From contig URDK01000009.1 in assembly GCA_900546485.1 (NCBI GenBank), forward strand, positions 1-46,606: 46,606 bases of DNA, given 5' to 3'. This stretch comes from an uncultured Eubacteriales bacterium (lineage in GTDB: Bacteria > Bacillota > Clostridia > Oscillospirales > Oscillospiraceae). The notes below the pieces were generated by a model. It was given only the letters and a program-made list of their open reading frames with translations. It searched no databases and was not told where the DNA came from. Position 1 is the stretch's first letter, and each line of letters begins with the position of its first letter. Made by a program: the position numbers and the translations under genes. Of this stretch, positions 40,423 to 46,606 are shown in pieces.

Positions 40423-41409
40423 GTGTGCACCAGCATAGCGTTCCCGGACAGGGCGCTCTATGGACGCAACCTTGACCTTGAATACCATTTTGGCGAGAAG
40501 GTGGTTATTACCCCGCGCTCCCACGGCTTTGCCTTCCGGCATCTGAAGCCTCTGGAGAGGCACTACGCGATGATAGGCATGGCCTCCGTCGCTGAGGACA
40601 CGCCGCTCTACGCCGAGGCGGTGAATGAAAAGGGGCTGTACATGGCGGGACTTTACTTTCCCGGAAACGCCCGCTATTTTGACGCGCCCGAGGCGGATCG
40701 GCTGAACGTCGCGCCCTGGGAGCTCATACCGCTCATCCTGGGCAGCTGCTCTTCGCTCAGGGAAGCGCGAGCGAAGCTCGAGCGGGTGCATCTGCTTGCC
40801 GAGCCTTTTGCGCCCGGGTATCCTCTCGCGGCCCTACACTGGCAGATAGCGGCTCAGGACGGCTCGCTGATAGCAGAGCCTATGGACGATGGTCTGCATC
40901 TTTACGAGGACAGACCCGGCGTGCTGACGAACAACCCGCCCTATCCCTATCAGCTCATGAACCTCAATAATTACCGGGGCCTATCCACCGAAGCGGGCAA
41001 AAACAGCTTTGCTCCGGAGCTGGAACTGACCGTATACGGTCAGGGCATGGGCGCGCTGGGGCTGCCGGGGGACTCTTCACCTATGTCGCGTTTCGTGCGC
41101 ATGACCTTCCTCAAGAGCCATGCGGCCTTCGACAGCGACAGGGGAGGGCAGATCAGTCAGTTTTTCCATCTGCTGGACGCCGTGTCGATGGTGAAGGGCA
41201 GCGTGGTGACCCCCGAGGGCAAGCTGGACGAGACGATTTATTCCTGCTGCGCCGACGCGCGCGAGGGAATATACTACTACAAGACCTATGACAGCTGCTG
41301 CGTCCACGCTGTGCGCATGGATACGCAGTGTCTGGATGGGAGGAGCTTGGCAGTCTTTCCACTGGAGAGCGGGCCCAGCTTCAAATTTACGGAGCTACAG
41401 GGCTTGTGA
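40423..41409 (+). CDS. Choloylglycine hydrolase family enzyme (bile salt hydrolase-like)
   Basis: This N-terminal nucleophile amidase of 328 residues belongs to the family that includes bile salt hydrolases and penicillin V acylases. Cys2 becomes the N-terminal nucleophile after Met removal. Arg15 and Asp18 (GRNLDLEYHFGEK), Asn in NEKGLYMAGLYFP, Asn in LTNNPPYPYQL and Arg in SSPMSRFVRM match the catalytic set. GTG 40423 is the only start that places Cys at position 2, and it has AGGTGA upstream. Deconjugation of bile acids is plausible for a gut bacterium, but the sequence does not separate bile salts from other amide substrates. Probably cytoplasmic; no signal peptide. Confidence 0.85.
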   Translation: MCTSIAFPDRALYGRNLDLEYHFGEKVVITPRSHGFAFRHLKPLERHYAMIGMASVAEDTPLYAEAVNEKGLYMAGLYFPGNARYFDAPEADRLNVAPWELIPLILGSCSSLREARAKLERVHLLAEPFAPGYPLAALHWQIAAQDGSLIAEPMDDGLHLYEDRPGVLTNNPPYPYQLMNLNNYRGLSTEAGKNSFAPELELTVYGQGMGALGLPGDSSPMSRFVRMTFLKSHAAFDSDRGGQISQFFHLLDAVSMVKGSVVTPEGKLDETIYSCCADAREGIYYYKTYDSCCVHAVRMDTQCLDGRSLAVFPLESGPSFKFTELQGL

Positions 41410-41423
41410 CGGAGGAAAAAGAA

Positions 41424-41960
41424 ATGCACAAATTTTTCCTTGAGCGTTCCGCTTCGCTATGGATTGCGGCGCTATGCATAGTAGCCGGCGCCGTCCTGGC
41501 GCTTTATCCTGTGGCGGTCAGCAGCATGTTTGTGATCGCCCTGGCCGTCGGTGCACTGGTGTACGGGCTGATTCATTTGTGGCGTTATATACAGGGACGT
41601 CGTGCGGGGGTCAGACTGACGGGTGACCTCTTTCTGGCCGTCGTATCCGGCGCTTTCGCTCTCTTCGCGCTGGTAAGCCCTCAGAGCATACTGGCTATTC
41701 TGCCCTTGGTGCTGGGAAGCATGTTGCTGGTGGACGGCATAGGCAAGCTTCCGCTGGCCGTGGCGGCTCTCCGCGGGGCATATCCGGGGCGGGGAATGTT
41801 TGTGCTGTCCTCCCTCATCCCGGGAATTCTTGGAATCATCATACTTGTAAACCCATTCAGCACGGCGCGACTGATGATAGTGGTGTTCGGAGCCAGCCTT
41901 ATCGCAGACGGTGCCGGAGAGCTGGTGACTGCCCTGCTTGACAGGCGGGACAGGGACTGA
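41424..41960 (+). CDS. HdeD/DUF308 family membrane protein
   Basis: This 178-residue protein has six hydrophobic segments in three hairpins, each with the recurring G-x-x-x-(L/V)-x-P pattern (AGAVLALYPVA, SGAFALFALVSPQ, PGILGIIILVNPF). This is the HdeD-like repeat of DUF308, linked to acid resistance in E. coli. GGAGG at 41411-41415 precedes ATG 41424. It begins 14 bases after the choloylglycine-hydrolase-family gene, so the pair may be an operon. Confidence 0.82.
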   Translation: MHKFFLERSASLWIAALCIVAGAVLALYPVAVSSMFVIALAVGALVYGLIHLWRYIQGRRAGVRLTGDLFLAVVSGAFALFALVSPQSILAILPLVLGSMLLVDGIGKLPLAVAALRGAYPGRGMFVLSSLIPGILGIIILVNPFSTARLMIVVFGASLIADGAGELVTALLDRRDRD

Positions 41961-42010
41961 TCTGGCGCGGCGGCTTTTAAAATACGCGATTTAAGGAGAT
42001 GCAGAGATAA

Positions 42011-43105
42011 ATGAAATTAGGTATCGTCGGTTTGCCCAACGTGGGCAAGAGCACGCTTTTCAACGCCATAACCAACGCCGGCGCGGAGAGCGCCAACTAC
42101 CCCTTCTGCACGATAGACCCCAACGTCGGCATGGTGACGGTGCCCGACGAACGGCTGGATTTCCTTGCGGAGCTCTACAAGCCGAAAAAGTACACCCCGG
42201 CGGTCATCGAGTTCGTGGACATAGCGGGCTTGGTGAAGGGTGCGTCCAAGGGCGAGGGCCTGGGCAATAAATTCCTGGAGAACATACGCCGCACGGACGC
42301 GATAGTGCACGTCGTGCGTTGTTTTGACGACGAGAACATAATCCACGTCGAGGGCGGGGCGGACCCTGCGCGCGACATCGAGATAATCGAGCTCGAGCTC
42401 ATCATGGCGGACATGGAACTCGTCGAGCGCCGCATAGACAAGGCGAAGAAGGCCGGCAAGGGCGGAGACAAGAAATTCCTGCACGAGGCCGAGGTGTTCG
42501 AGGGCCTTCAGGCCCATCTGAACGAGGGCAAAAGCGCCAGAAGCTACGACTGCTCTGCGGACGAGATGGAACTTATATCCACCTGCGATCTGCTGAGCCT
42601 CAAGCCCGTCATCTACGCTGCGAATATGGACGAGGCCGGAATCAGCAGCCTTGCGGACAATGCGTATTACGAGGCCGTGAAGCGCATCGCCGACGCCGAG
42701 GGCGCCCAGGTGCTGCCCATCTGCGCCAAAATAGAGCAGGAGATAGGCGAACTGCCCGAGGAGGACAAGGCCATGTTCCTCGAGGAGCTGGGTCTGGAGG
42801 AATCCGGCCTCGACAGGCTCATCAAGTGCTCCTACTCCCTGCTCGGACTCATATCCTTCCTGACCTGCGGGCCCGACGAGTGCCGCGCCTGGACGATAAG
42901 GAAGGGCACCCGCGCTCCCCAGGCGGCGGGCAAGATACACTCTGACTTCGAGCGCGGCTTCATCCGCGCCGAGATAGTCGCCTTTGACGACCTTAAAGCC
43001 TGCGGCAGCATGGCCGCCGCCAAGGAGAAGGGCCTGGTGCGCTCCGAGGGCAAGGACTACGTCATGAAGGACGGCGACGTGACGCTGTTCCGCTTCAACG
43101 TATAA
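42011..43105 (+). CDS. ychF: Obg-like ATPase YchF
   Basis: This 364-residue P-loop protein of the Obg family binds ATP and associates with ribosomes. G1 GLPNVGKST, G2/switch region NYPFCTIDPNVG, G3 DIAGLVKGASKGEGLGNKFL and the NMDE-type G4 (YAANMDE) match YchF, in which the GTP-specific NKxD is replaced. The C-terminal TGS domain is present (RAWTIRKGTRAPQAAGKIHSDFERGFIRAEIV). AAGGAGATG lies ahead of ATG 42011. Confidence 0.96.
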   Translation: MKLGIVGLPNVGKSTLFNAITNAGAESANYPFCTIDPNVGMVTVPDERLDFLAELYKPKKYTPAVIEFVDIAGLVKGASKGEGLGNKFLENIRRTDAIVHVVRCFDDENIIHVEGGADPARDIEIIELELIMADMELVERRIDKAKKAGKGGDKKFLHEAEVFEGLQAHLNEGKSARSYDCSADEMELISTCDLLSLKPVIYAANMDEAGISSLADNAYYEAVKRIADAEGAQVLPICAKIEQEIGELPEEDKAMFLEELGLEESGLDRLIKCSYSLLGLISFLTCGPDECRAWTIRKGTRAPQAAGKIHSDFERGFIRAEIVAFDDLKACGSMAAAKEKGLVRSEGKDYVMKDGDVTLFRFNV

Positions 43106-43173
43106 GCCTGAAAATCCCGGTCTCTTTTGCACATGAATTGGCAATAACCGGGAGAATTTGGGGAATAACGTCC

Positions 43174-43202
43174 TTGACAGGGGAACATAATAGTGCTATT
43201 AT
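43174..43202 (+). promoter_or_regulatory. Promoter of thrS
   Basis: TTGACA (43174-43179), 17 bases, TATTAT (43197-43202), with start expected near 43209 just before the T-box leader. Confidence 0.85.
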
Positions 43203-43208
43203 TTCGTC

Positions 43209-43452
43209 GGTTAGAGGCAATGATGGAGGCCGCGCGGGCCGATCATGCCGCTGCACAGAGAGAGCGTCCCTGGGCTGGAAGGCGCTTCATGCGGCGGACC
43301 GCGCAAAACCGCTCCGGAGCCCGCGTGCCGAAGAAGAGTAAGCGCGCGCGGACAGCGCCCGTTAAAGCGTGCTCAGAGTAAAACTCAGGGTGGAACCGTG
43401 TGTATTAAAACGCACCCCTGTGCCGCTTTCACGGCGCGGGGGTGTTTTATTT
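43209..43452 (+). ncRNA. T-box riboswitch (threonyl), controlling thrS
   Basis: The leader carries the T-box sequence AGGGTGGAACCGTG (43387-43400), which pairs with the uncharged tRNA acceptor end. A terminator follows, CACCCC...GGGGGTG (43413-43444) plus TTTTATTT. Stem I is recognisable: AGAGAG (about 43257), the GCTGGAAG apical loop, and a specifier region in which ACC at 43308-43310 would read tRNA-Thr. Low threonine charging should permit readthrough into thrS. The 361-base gap 43106-43466 is otherwise without genes. Confidence 0.93.
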
Positions 43453-43466
43453 CAGGAGGAACGACC

Positions 43467-45221
43467 ATGGACGAGAAAAAATACACGTTTGAAAACAAGG
43501 AATACCGCGATACCTATCGCCATACAACGAGCCACATCCTTGCCCAGGCCGTGAAGCGCCTGTACCCGGAGAGCAAGCTCGCTATCGGACCGTCGATCGA
43601 CGACGGCTTTTACTACGATATAGACTCCGACGTCACCTTCACGCCTGAGGTGCTCGAAAAGCTCGAAGCCGAGATGCGCAAAATATGCAAGGAGAAGCTG
43701 CCCCTTGAGCGCTTCGAGCTGCCCCGCGACGAGGCCATAGCCTTCATGAAGGAAAAGGACGAGCCCTACAAGGTTGAGCTCATAGAGGACCTGCCCGCCG
43801 ACGCGCATATCAGCTTTTACAGGCAGGGCGAGTTCACCGATCTCTGCGCCGGCCCCCACGTGGACAACACCGGCCGCATTAAGGGCAACGCCATCAAGCT
43901 CATGAACTGCACCGGCGCCTACTGGCGCGGCGACTCCAACCGCAAGATGCTCCAGAGAATTTACGGCACCTGTTTTCTCAAAAAGGAGGAACTTGATGCC
44001 TACTTGACTCGTCTTGAAGAGGCGAAGAAGCGCGACCACCGTAAGCTGGGCCGCGAGCTGGGTCTCTTTATGATGAACGAGGCCGGCCCCGGCTTCCCCT
44101 TCTTCCTGCCCAAGGGTATGGTGCTGAAAAACACTCTCATAGACTACTGGCGCGAGATCCACAAAAAGTACGGCTATGTTGAAGTGGCTACGCCTGTCAT
44201 TCTCAACCGCGAGCTCTGGGAGCGCAGCGGCCACTGGGACCACTACAAGAACAATATGTACACCACCGTCATCGACGAGCAGGACTATGCCATCAAGCCC
44301 ATGAACTGCCCGGGCGGCATGCTGGTCTACGAGAGTGAACCGCACTCCTATCGCGACCTGCCCCTGCGTGTGGGCGAACTGGGCCTTGTCCACCGCCACG
44401 AGCTCTCCGGTGCTCTGCACGGGCTCTTCCGCGTGCGCTGCTTCACTCAGGACGACGCGCACATCTTCATGACCCCCGAACAGATGAAGGACGAGATCAA
44501 GGGCGTCGTCAAGCTCTTTGACGAGGTGTATTCCACCTTTGGCCTGAAGTATGAGATCGAGCTGTCCACCATGCCCGAGGACCACATCGGTACCGTGGAG
44601 CAGTGGGAGCACAACCAGGACATCCTCAAGGAAGCCATTACCGAGATGGGCAAGAGCTATACCATCAACGAGGGCGACGGCGCCTTCTACGGCCCGAAGC
44701 TTGACTTCCACCTCGCCGACTCCATAGGCAGGACCTGGCAGTGCGGCACCATTCAGCTCGACAGCCAGCTGCCTGAGCGCTTTGAGCTCGAGTACGTGGG
44801 CGAGGACGGCGCGAAGCACCGCCCCATCATGATCCACCGTGTCGTGCTTGGCTCCATAGAGCGCTTCATTGGCGTTATCACGGAGCACTTTGCGGGCGCA
44901 TTCCCTGTGTGGCTGGCCCCAGTGCAGGTCAAGGTCATGACCATCACCGACCGCAGCCGCGATTGGGCGGTTGAGGTTGCAAAGCGGCTCGAGGCCGCGG
45001 GCATACGCGTGGAGACCGACCTGCGCAATGAGAAGATAGGTTACAAAATCCGCGAGGCGCAGAGCCTTAAGATCCCCTATATGCTCGTGCTCGGCGACAA
45101 GGAAGCCGAGGCGGGCACTGTCTCCGTGCGCACTCGCGCAGGCGGGGACAAGGGCGCCATGCCGCTGGACGAGTTCACGGCGGAGATTCTGGAGCAGATA
45201 AAGGCGCGCAGTCTCGACTAA
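43467..45221 (+). CDS. thrS: Threonyl-tRNA synthetase, form lacking the N-terminal TGS domain
   Basis: This 584-residue ThrRS begins directly at the editing domain: HTTSHILAQAVKRLYPES (HxxxH) and DLCAGPHVDNTG. The class II catalytic core has motif 1, the zinc ligand Cys in IKPMNCPGGMLVYESEPHSYRDLPLRVGELG, motif 2 HRHELSGALHGLFRVRCFTQDD, and the C-terminal anticodon domain. Usual bacterial ThrRS is about 640 residues; the missing 60 correspond to TGS. ATG 43467 has AGGAGG at 43454-43459. Upstream frames run through the T-box and are not used. Confidence 0.96.
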   Translation: MDEKKYTFENKEYRDTYRHTTSHILAQAVKRLYPESKLAIGPSIDDGFYYDIDSDVTFTPEVLEKLEAEMRKICKEKLPLERFELPRDEAIAFMKEKDEPYKVELIEDLPADAHISFYRQGEFTDLCAGPHVDNTGRIKGNAIKLMNCTGAYWRGDSNRKMLQRIYGTCFLKKEELDAYLTRLEEAKKRDHRKLGRELGLFMMNEAGPGFPFFLPKGMVLKNTLIDYWREIHKKYGYVEVATPVILNRELWERSGHWDHYKNNMYTTVIDEQDYAIKPMNCPGGMLVYESEPHSYRDLPLRVGELGLVHRHELSGALHGLFRVRCFTQDDAHIFMTPEQMKDEIKGVVKLFDEVYSTFGLKYEIELSTMPEDHIGTVEQWEHNQDILKEAITEMGKSYTINEGDGAFYGPKLDFHLADSIGRTWQCGTIQLDSQLPERFELEYVGEDGAKHRPIMIHRVVLGSIERFIGVITEHFAGAFPVWLAPVQVKVMTITDRSRDWAVEVAKRLEAAGIRVETDLRNEKIGYKIREAQSLKIPYMLVLGDKEAEAGTVSVRTRAGGDKGAMPLDEFTAEILEQIKARSLD

Positions 45222-45243
45222 GCTGAAAGGACTGGTAATCGGA

Positions 45244-45867
45244 ATGAAGAAATACCTTTGCATACTGCTGGCATTTGCGCTGGTGCTGACGCTGGCAGCC
45301 TGCGGCGAAGACCCGAGCGGGGACAACACCGACCCGGACGTGGAGACCAGCGGAGACGTGAGCGACGGCGCCACGCCTACGGATCTCGACGCACCGACCG
45401 CGGAGCCGACCCCGACTCCCGACCCCGAGGCCATAACCACGCTCAAGGTCTGCGGCATCTCCGTCATCAAAAACGGCCAGCTCACGAACCTTGCCTACAA
45501 GGGCGTGAAGTATGAAAACGGCGTGCTTCTGCTCGACACGGCGGTGTTGGATTCCGGCACCACCTCCGACATACTCATAGAGTTCTACGGCGGCGATCTC
45601 GTGATAGAGGTGACCGGCGAATGTGTCTTCACCTCCTCCGGTGTGCCCGCCATCAAGGGCGATGGCAGCGTCACCCTCCAGGGCGACGGCAGCCTCAGCA
45701 TAAGCACTGCCGAGAGTGCCGGCATCAGCGTGGAGGGCGGAGTCACCGTTTCCTGCGCGCTCACCGTGACCGGCGCGCCCGCTGTTGAGAGCACCGGTGT
45801 GACCGCTGGCGACGGCTTTGCCATATCCGAAAACAGCGAGACGAGCCTTGTCGTGGCAGCGGCCTGA
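45244..45867 (+). CDS. Secreted lipoprotein, unknown function
   Basis: The 207-residue protein has a lipoprotein signal (MKKYLCILLAFALVLTLAAC) with lipobox LAAC, so Cys20 is lipidated. A low-complexity linker of Asp, Thr and Pro (about 22-62) follows. The remainder (about 63-207) is rich in short beta strands with repeated G-D-G-S and G-V motifs (GDGSVTLQGDGSLSI), resembling carbohydrate-binding beta-helix folds. No enzyme motif is seen. It begins 22 bases after thrS and may be co-transcribed or use its own weak promoter. Confidence 0.8.
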   Translation: MKKYLCILLAFALVLTLAACGEDPSGDNTDPDVETSGDVSDGATPTDLDAPTAEPTPTPDPEAITTLKVCGISVIKNGQLTNLAYKGVKYENGVLLLDTAVLDSGTTSDILIEFYGGDLVIEVTGECVFTSSGVPAIKGDGSVTLQGDGSLSISTAESAGISVEGGVTVSCALTVTGAPAVESTGVTAGDGFAISENSETSLVVAAA

Positions 45868-45880
45868 CATATTTTATCAA

Positions 45881-45910
45881 GAATAAAGCAGCCCGCCCCT
45901 TCGTATTCTA
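45881..45910 (+). promoter_or_regulatory. Candidate sigma-G promoter of sleB
   Basis: GAATA (45881-45885), an 18-base spacer and TATTCTA (45904-45910) match the forespore consensus GMATR-18-CATAMTA (perfect -35, five of seven in the -10). SleB is a forespore product in Bacillus. The predicted start is near 45917. Confidence 0.5.
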
Positions 45911-45933
45911 AACTGCGAGGGGGCGAGTTTTTT
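45894..45933 (+). terminator. Terminator of the lipoprotein gene, overlapping the sleB promoter
   Basis: CGCCCCTTCG (45894-45903) pairs with CGAGGGGGCG (45915-45924) with one mismatch, and a T-run follows at 45928-45933, three bases before the sleB start. Confidence 0.7.
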
Positions 45934-45935
45934 AT

Positions 45936-46606
45936 ATGCAGAACAGAAGAAAGCTCATACTTGCACTGACAGTTGTTTTCACGCTTAATATAATGATCAT
46001 AGCCCTGGCTCAGCGTGCGGACGCCGTTACCTACGCCAGAGGCTCCAGCGGCGAGACCGTCAGAGAGATACAGCAGCTGCTCCTCGACTGGGGCTATTAC
46101 TCCGGCGAGGTGGACGGTGTGTTCGGCAGCCAGACCGAGGACGCCGTGGAGTATTTCCAGCGCAAGAACGGCCTGACCGTGGACGGCAAGGTCGGTCCTG
46201 CGACGCTTGAGGCCCTTGGCCTGAATGAGGGCGGGACAAGCTCGGCCGCCGGAGTCGAATCCGGGGACCTCGCATTGCTGGCCAGGCTCATTTCGGCCGA
46301 GGCAAGGGGCGAGCCCTACGCCGGCCAGGTGGCGGTCGGAGCGGTCGTTCTCAACCGCGTTGAGCACCCGTCCTTCCCGAACACGATATCTGAGGTGATT
46401 TTCCAGCCCGGCGCCTTCAGCTGCATGCTGGATGGCCAGTGGGACGAGCCTGTGGCAGACAGCGCGTATCAGGCGGCGCGCGACGCCCTCGCCGGAGCGG
46501 ACCCCTCCGGCGGCGCGATATACTACTTCAACCCGGTGACCGCAACAAACGCCTGGATATGGTCGCGTCCCGAGATAATAACCATAGGCAAGCACCGCTT
46601 CTGTGC
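45936..46606 (+). CDS. sleB: Spore cortex-lytic enzyme SleB, 3' end outside window
   Basis: SleB hydrolyses the peptidoglycan cortex during spore germination. The 223 visible codons encode a signal peptide (MQNRRKLILALTVVFTLNIMIIALA), a peptidoglycan-binding_1 repeat (VREIQQLLLDWGYYSGEVDGVFGSQTEDAVEYFQ, about 42-80), and the Hydrolase_2/CwlJ-type catalytic domain from LLARLISAEARGEPYAGQVAVGAVVLNRV (catalytic Glu in SAEARGE) through FNPVTATNAWIWSRP to KHRFC. The frame is still open at the window end and probably only a few codons are missing. No ypeB is visible; it would lie downstream if present. Confidence 0.92.
   Translation, partial: MQNRRKLILALTVVFTLNIMIIALAQRADAVTYARGSSGETVREIQQLLLDWGYYSGEVDGVFGSQTEDAVEYFQRKNGLTVDGKVGPATLEALGLNEGGTSSAAGVESGDLALLARLISAEARGEPYAGQVAVGAVVLNRVEHPSFPNTISEVIFQPGAFSCMLDGQWDEPVADSAYQAARDALAGADPSGGAIYYFNPVTATNAWIWSRPEIITIGKHRFC

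Noticed and set aside
38268..40436. 722-residue minus-strand open frame
   Set aside because: Antisense shadow of ftsH, without a ribosome site or any recognisable motif.
43452..45485. 677-residue minus-strand open frame
   Set aside because: Antisense shadow of thrS; composition is typical of reverse-frame translation.
1..46606. CRISPR arrays, tRNA or rRNA genes, insertion sequences, integrases
   Set aside because: No regularly spaced repeats, tRNA-like folds, transposase or integrase motifs were seen anywhere in the window.

Overview
The window looks like the chromosome of a spore-forming, GC-rich anaerobic Clostridia member, most likely an Oscillospiraceae-type gut bacterium. The basis is sporulation genes (sigG, ymxH, sleB), a T-box ahead of thrS, a gdpP-rplI-dnaB cluster, a ThrRS without a TGS domain, and a bile-salt-hydrolase-like enzyme. 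This placement is inference from gene content.

Layout. 1-752: end of an unidentified operon (partial gene, a 39-residue protein, a strong terminator). 804-15730: a metabolic island of lower GC than its surroundings. It holds a sigma-54 enhancer-binding regulator (minus strand) and, divergently, a 12-gene plus-strand operon behind a clear -24/-12 promoter: fixC, fixX, a gamma-carbonic-anhydrase-like hexapeptide protein, fixA/etfB, fixB/etfA, a class III CoA-transferase, an acyl-CoA dehydrogenase, an SLC13/DASS permease, an acyl-CoA ligase, a second ion-transporter-superfamily permease, and a second etfB-etfA pair. 15744-18836: minus-strand rpsB-tsf and sigG-ymxH. 18903-20313: a secreted SLH-domain protein and a hairpin-rich spacer. 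20323-24997: ybjQ and carAB (minus). 25402-27054: a membrane GT2 glycosyltransferase and a 64-residue protein. 27171-28184: gap (minus). 28483-30426: a histidine-kinase-like protein without its phosphorylatable His, rqcP, and a flavodoxin-like protein. 30470-31540: a nucleotidyltransferase with a remnant of a phosphomannomutase domain (minus). 31628-41960: tandem GNAT, gdpP, rplI, dnaB, tilS, hpt, ftsH, a choloylglycine-hydrolase-family enzyme and a DUF308 membrane protein, all plus strand. 42011-46606: ychF, T-box-thrS, a lipoprotein, and sleB cut by the window end.

The most interesting system is the 804-15730 island. It resembles the E. coli cai/fix carnitine system (CaiA, CaiB, CaiC, CaiE and FixABCX types), but has no CaiD-type hydratase and no betaine (BCCT) transporter. 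Two permeases of anion-transporter type and an extra ETF pair take their place. The simplest reading is uptake of a carboxylate, activation to a CoA thioester by ligase and CoA-transferase, and reduction of a 2-enoyl-CoA (or the reverse) by the dehydrogenase with electrons from FixABCX and/or the second ETF. Expression would be switched on by the divergent sigma-54 activator. The substrate cannot be read from the sequence.
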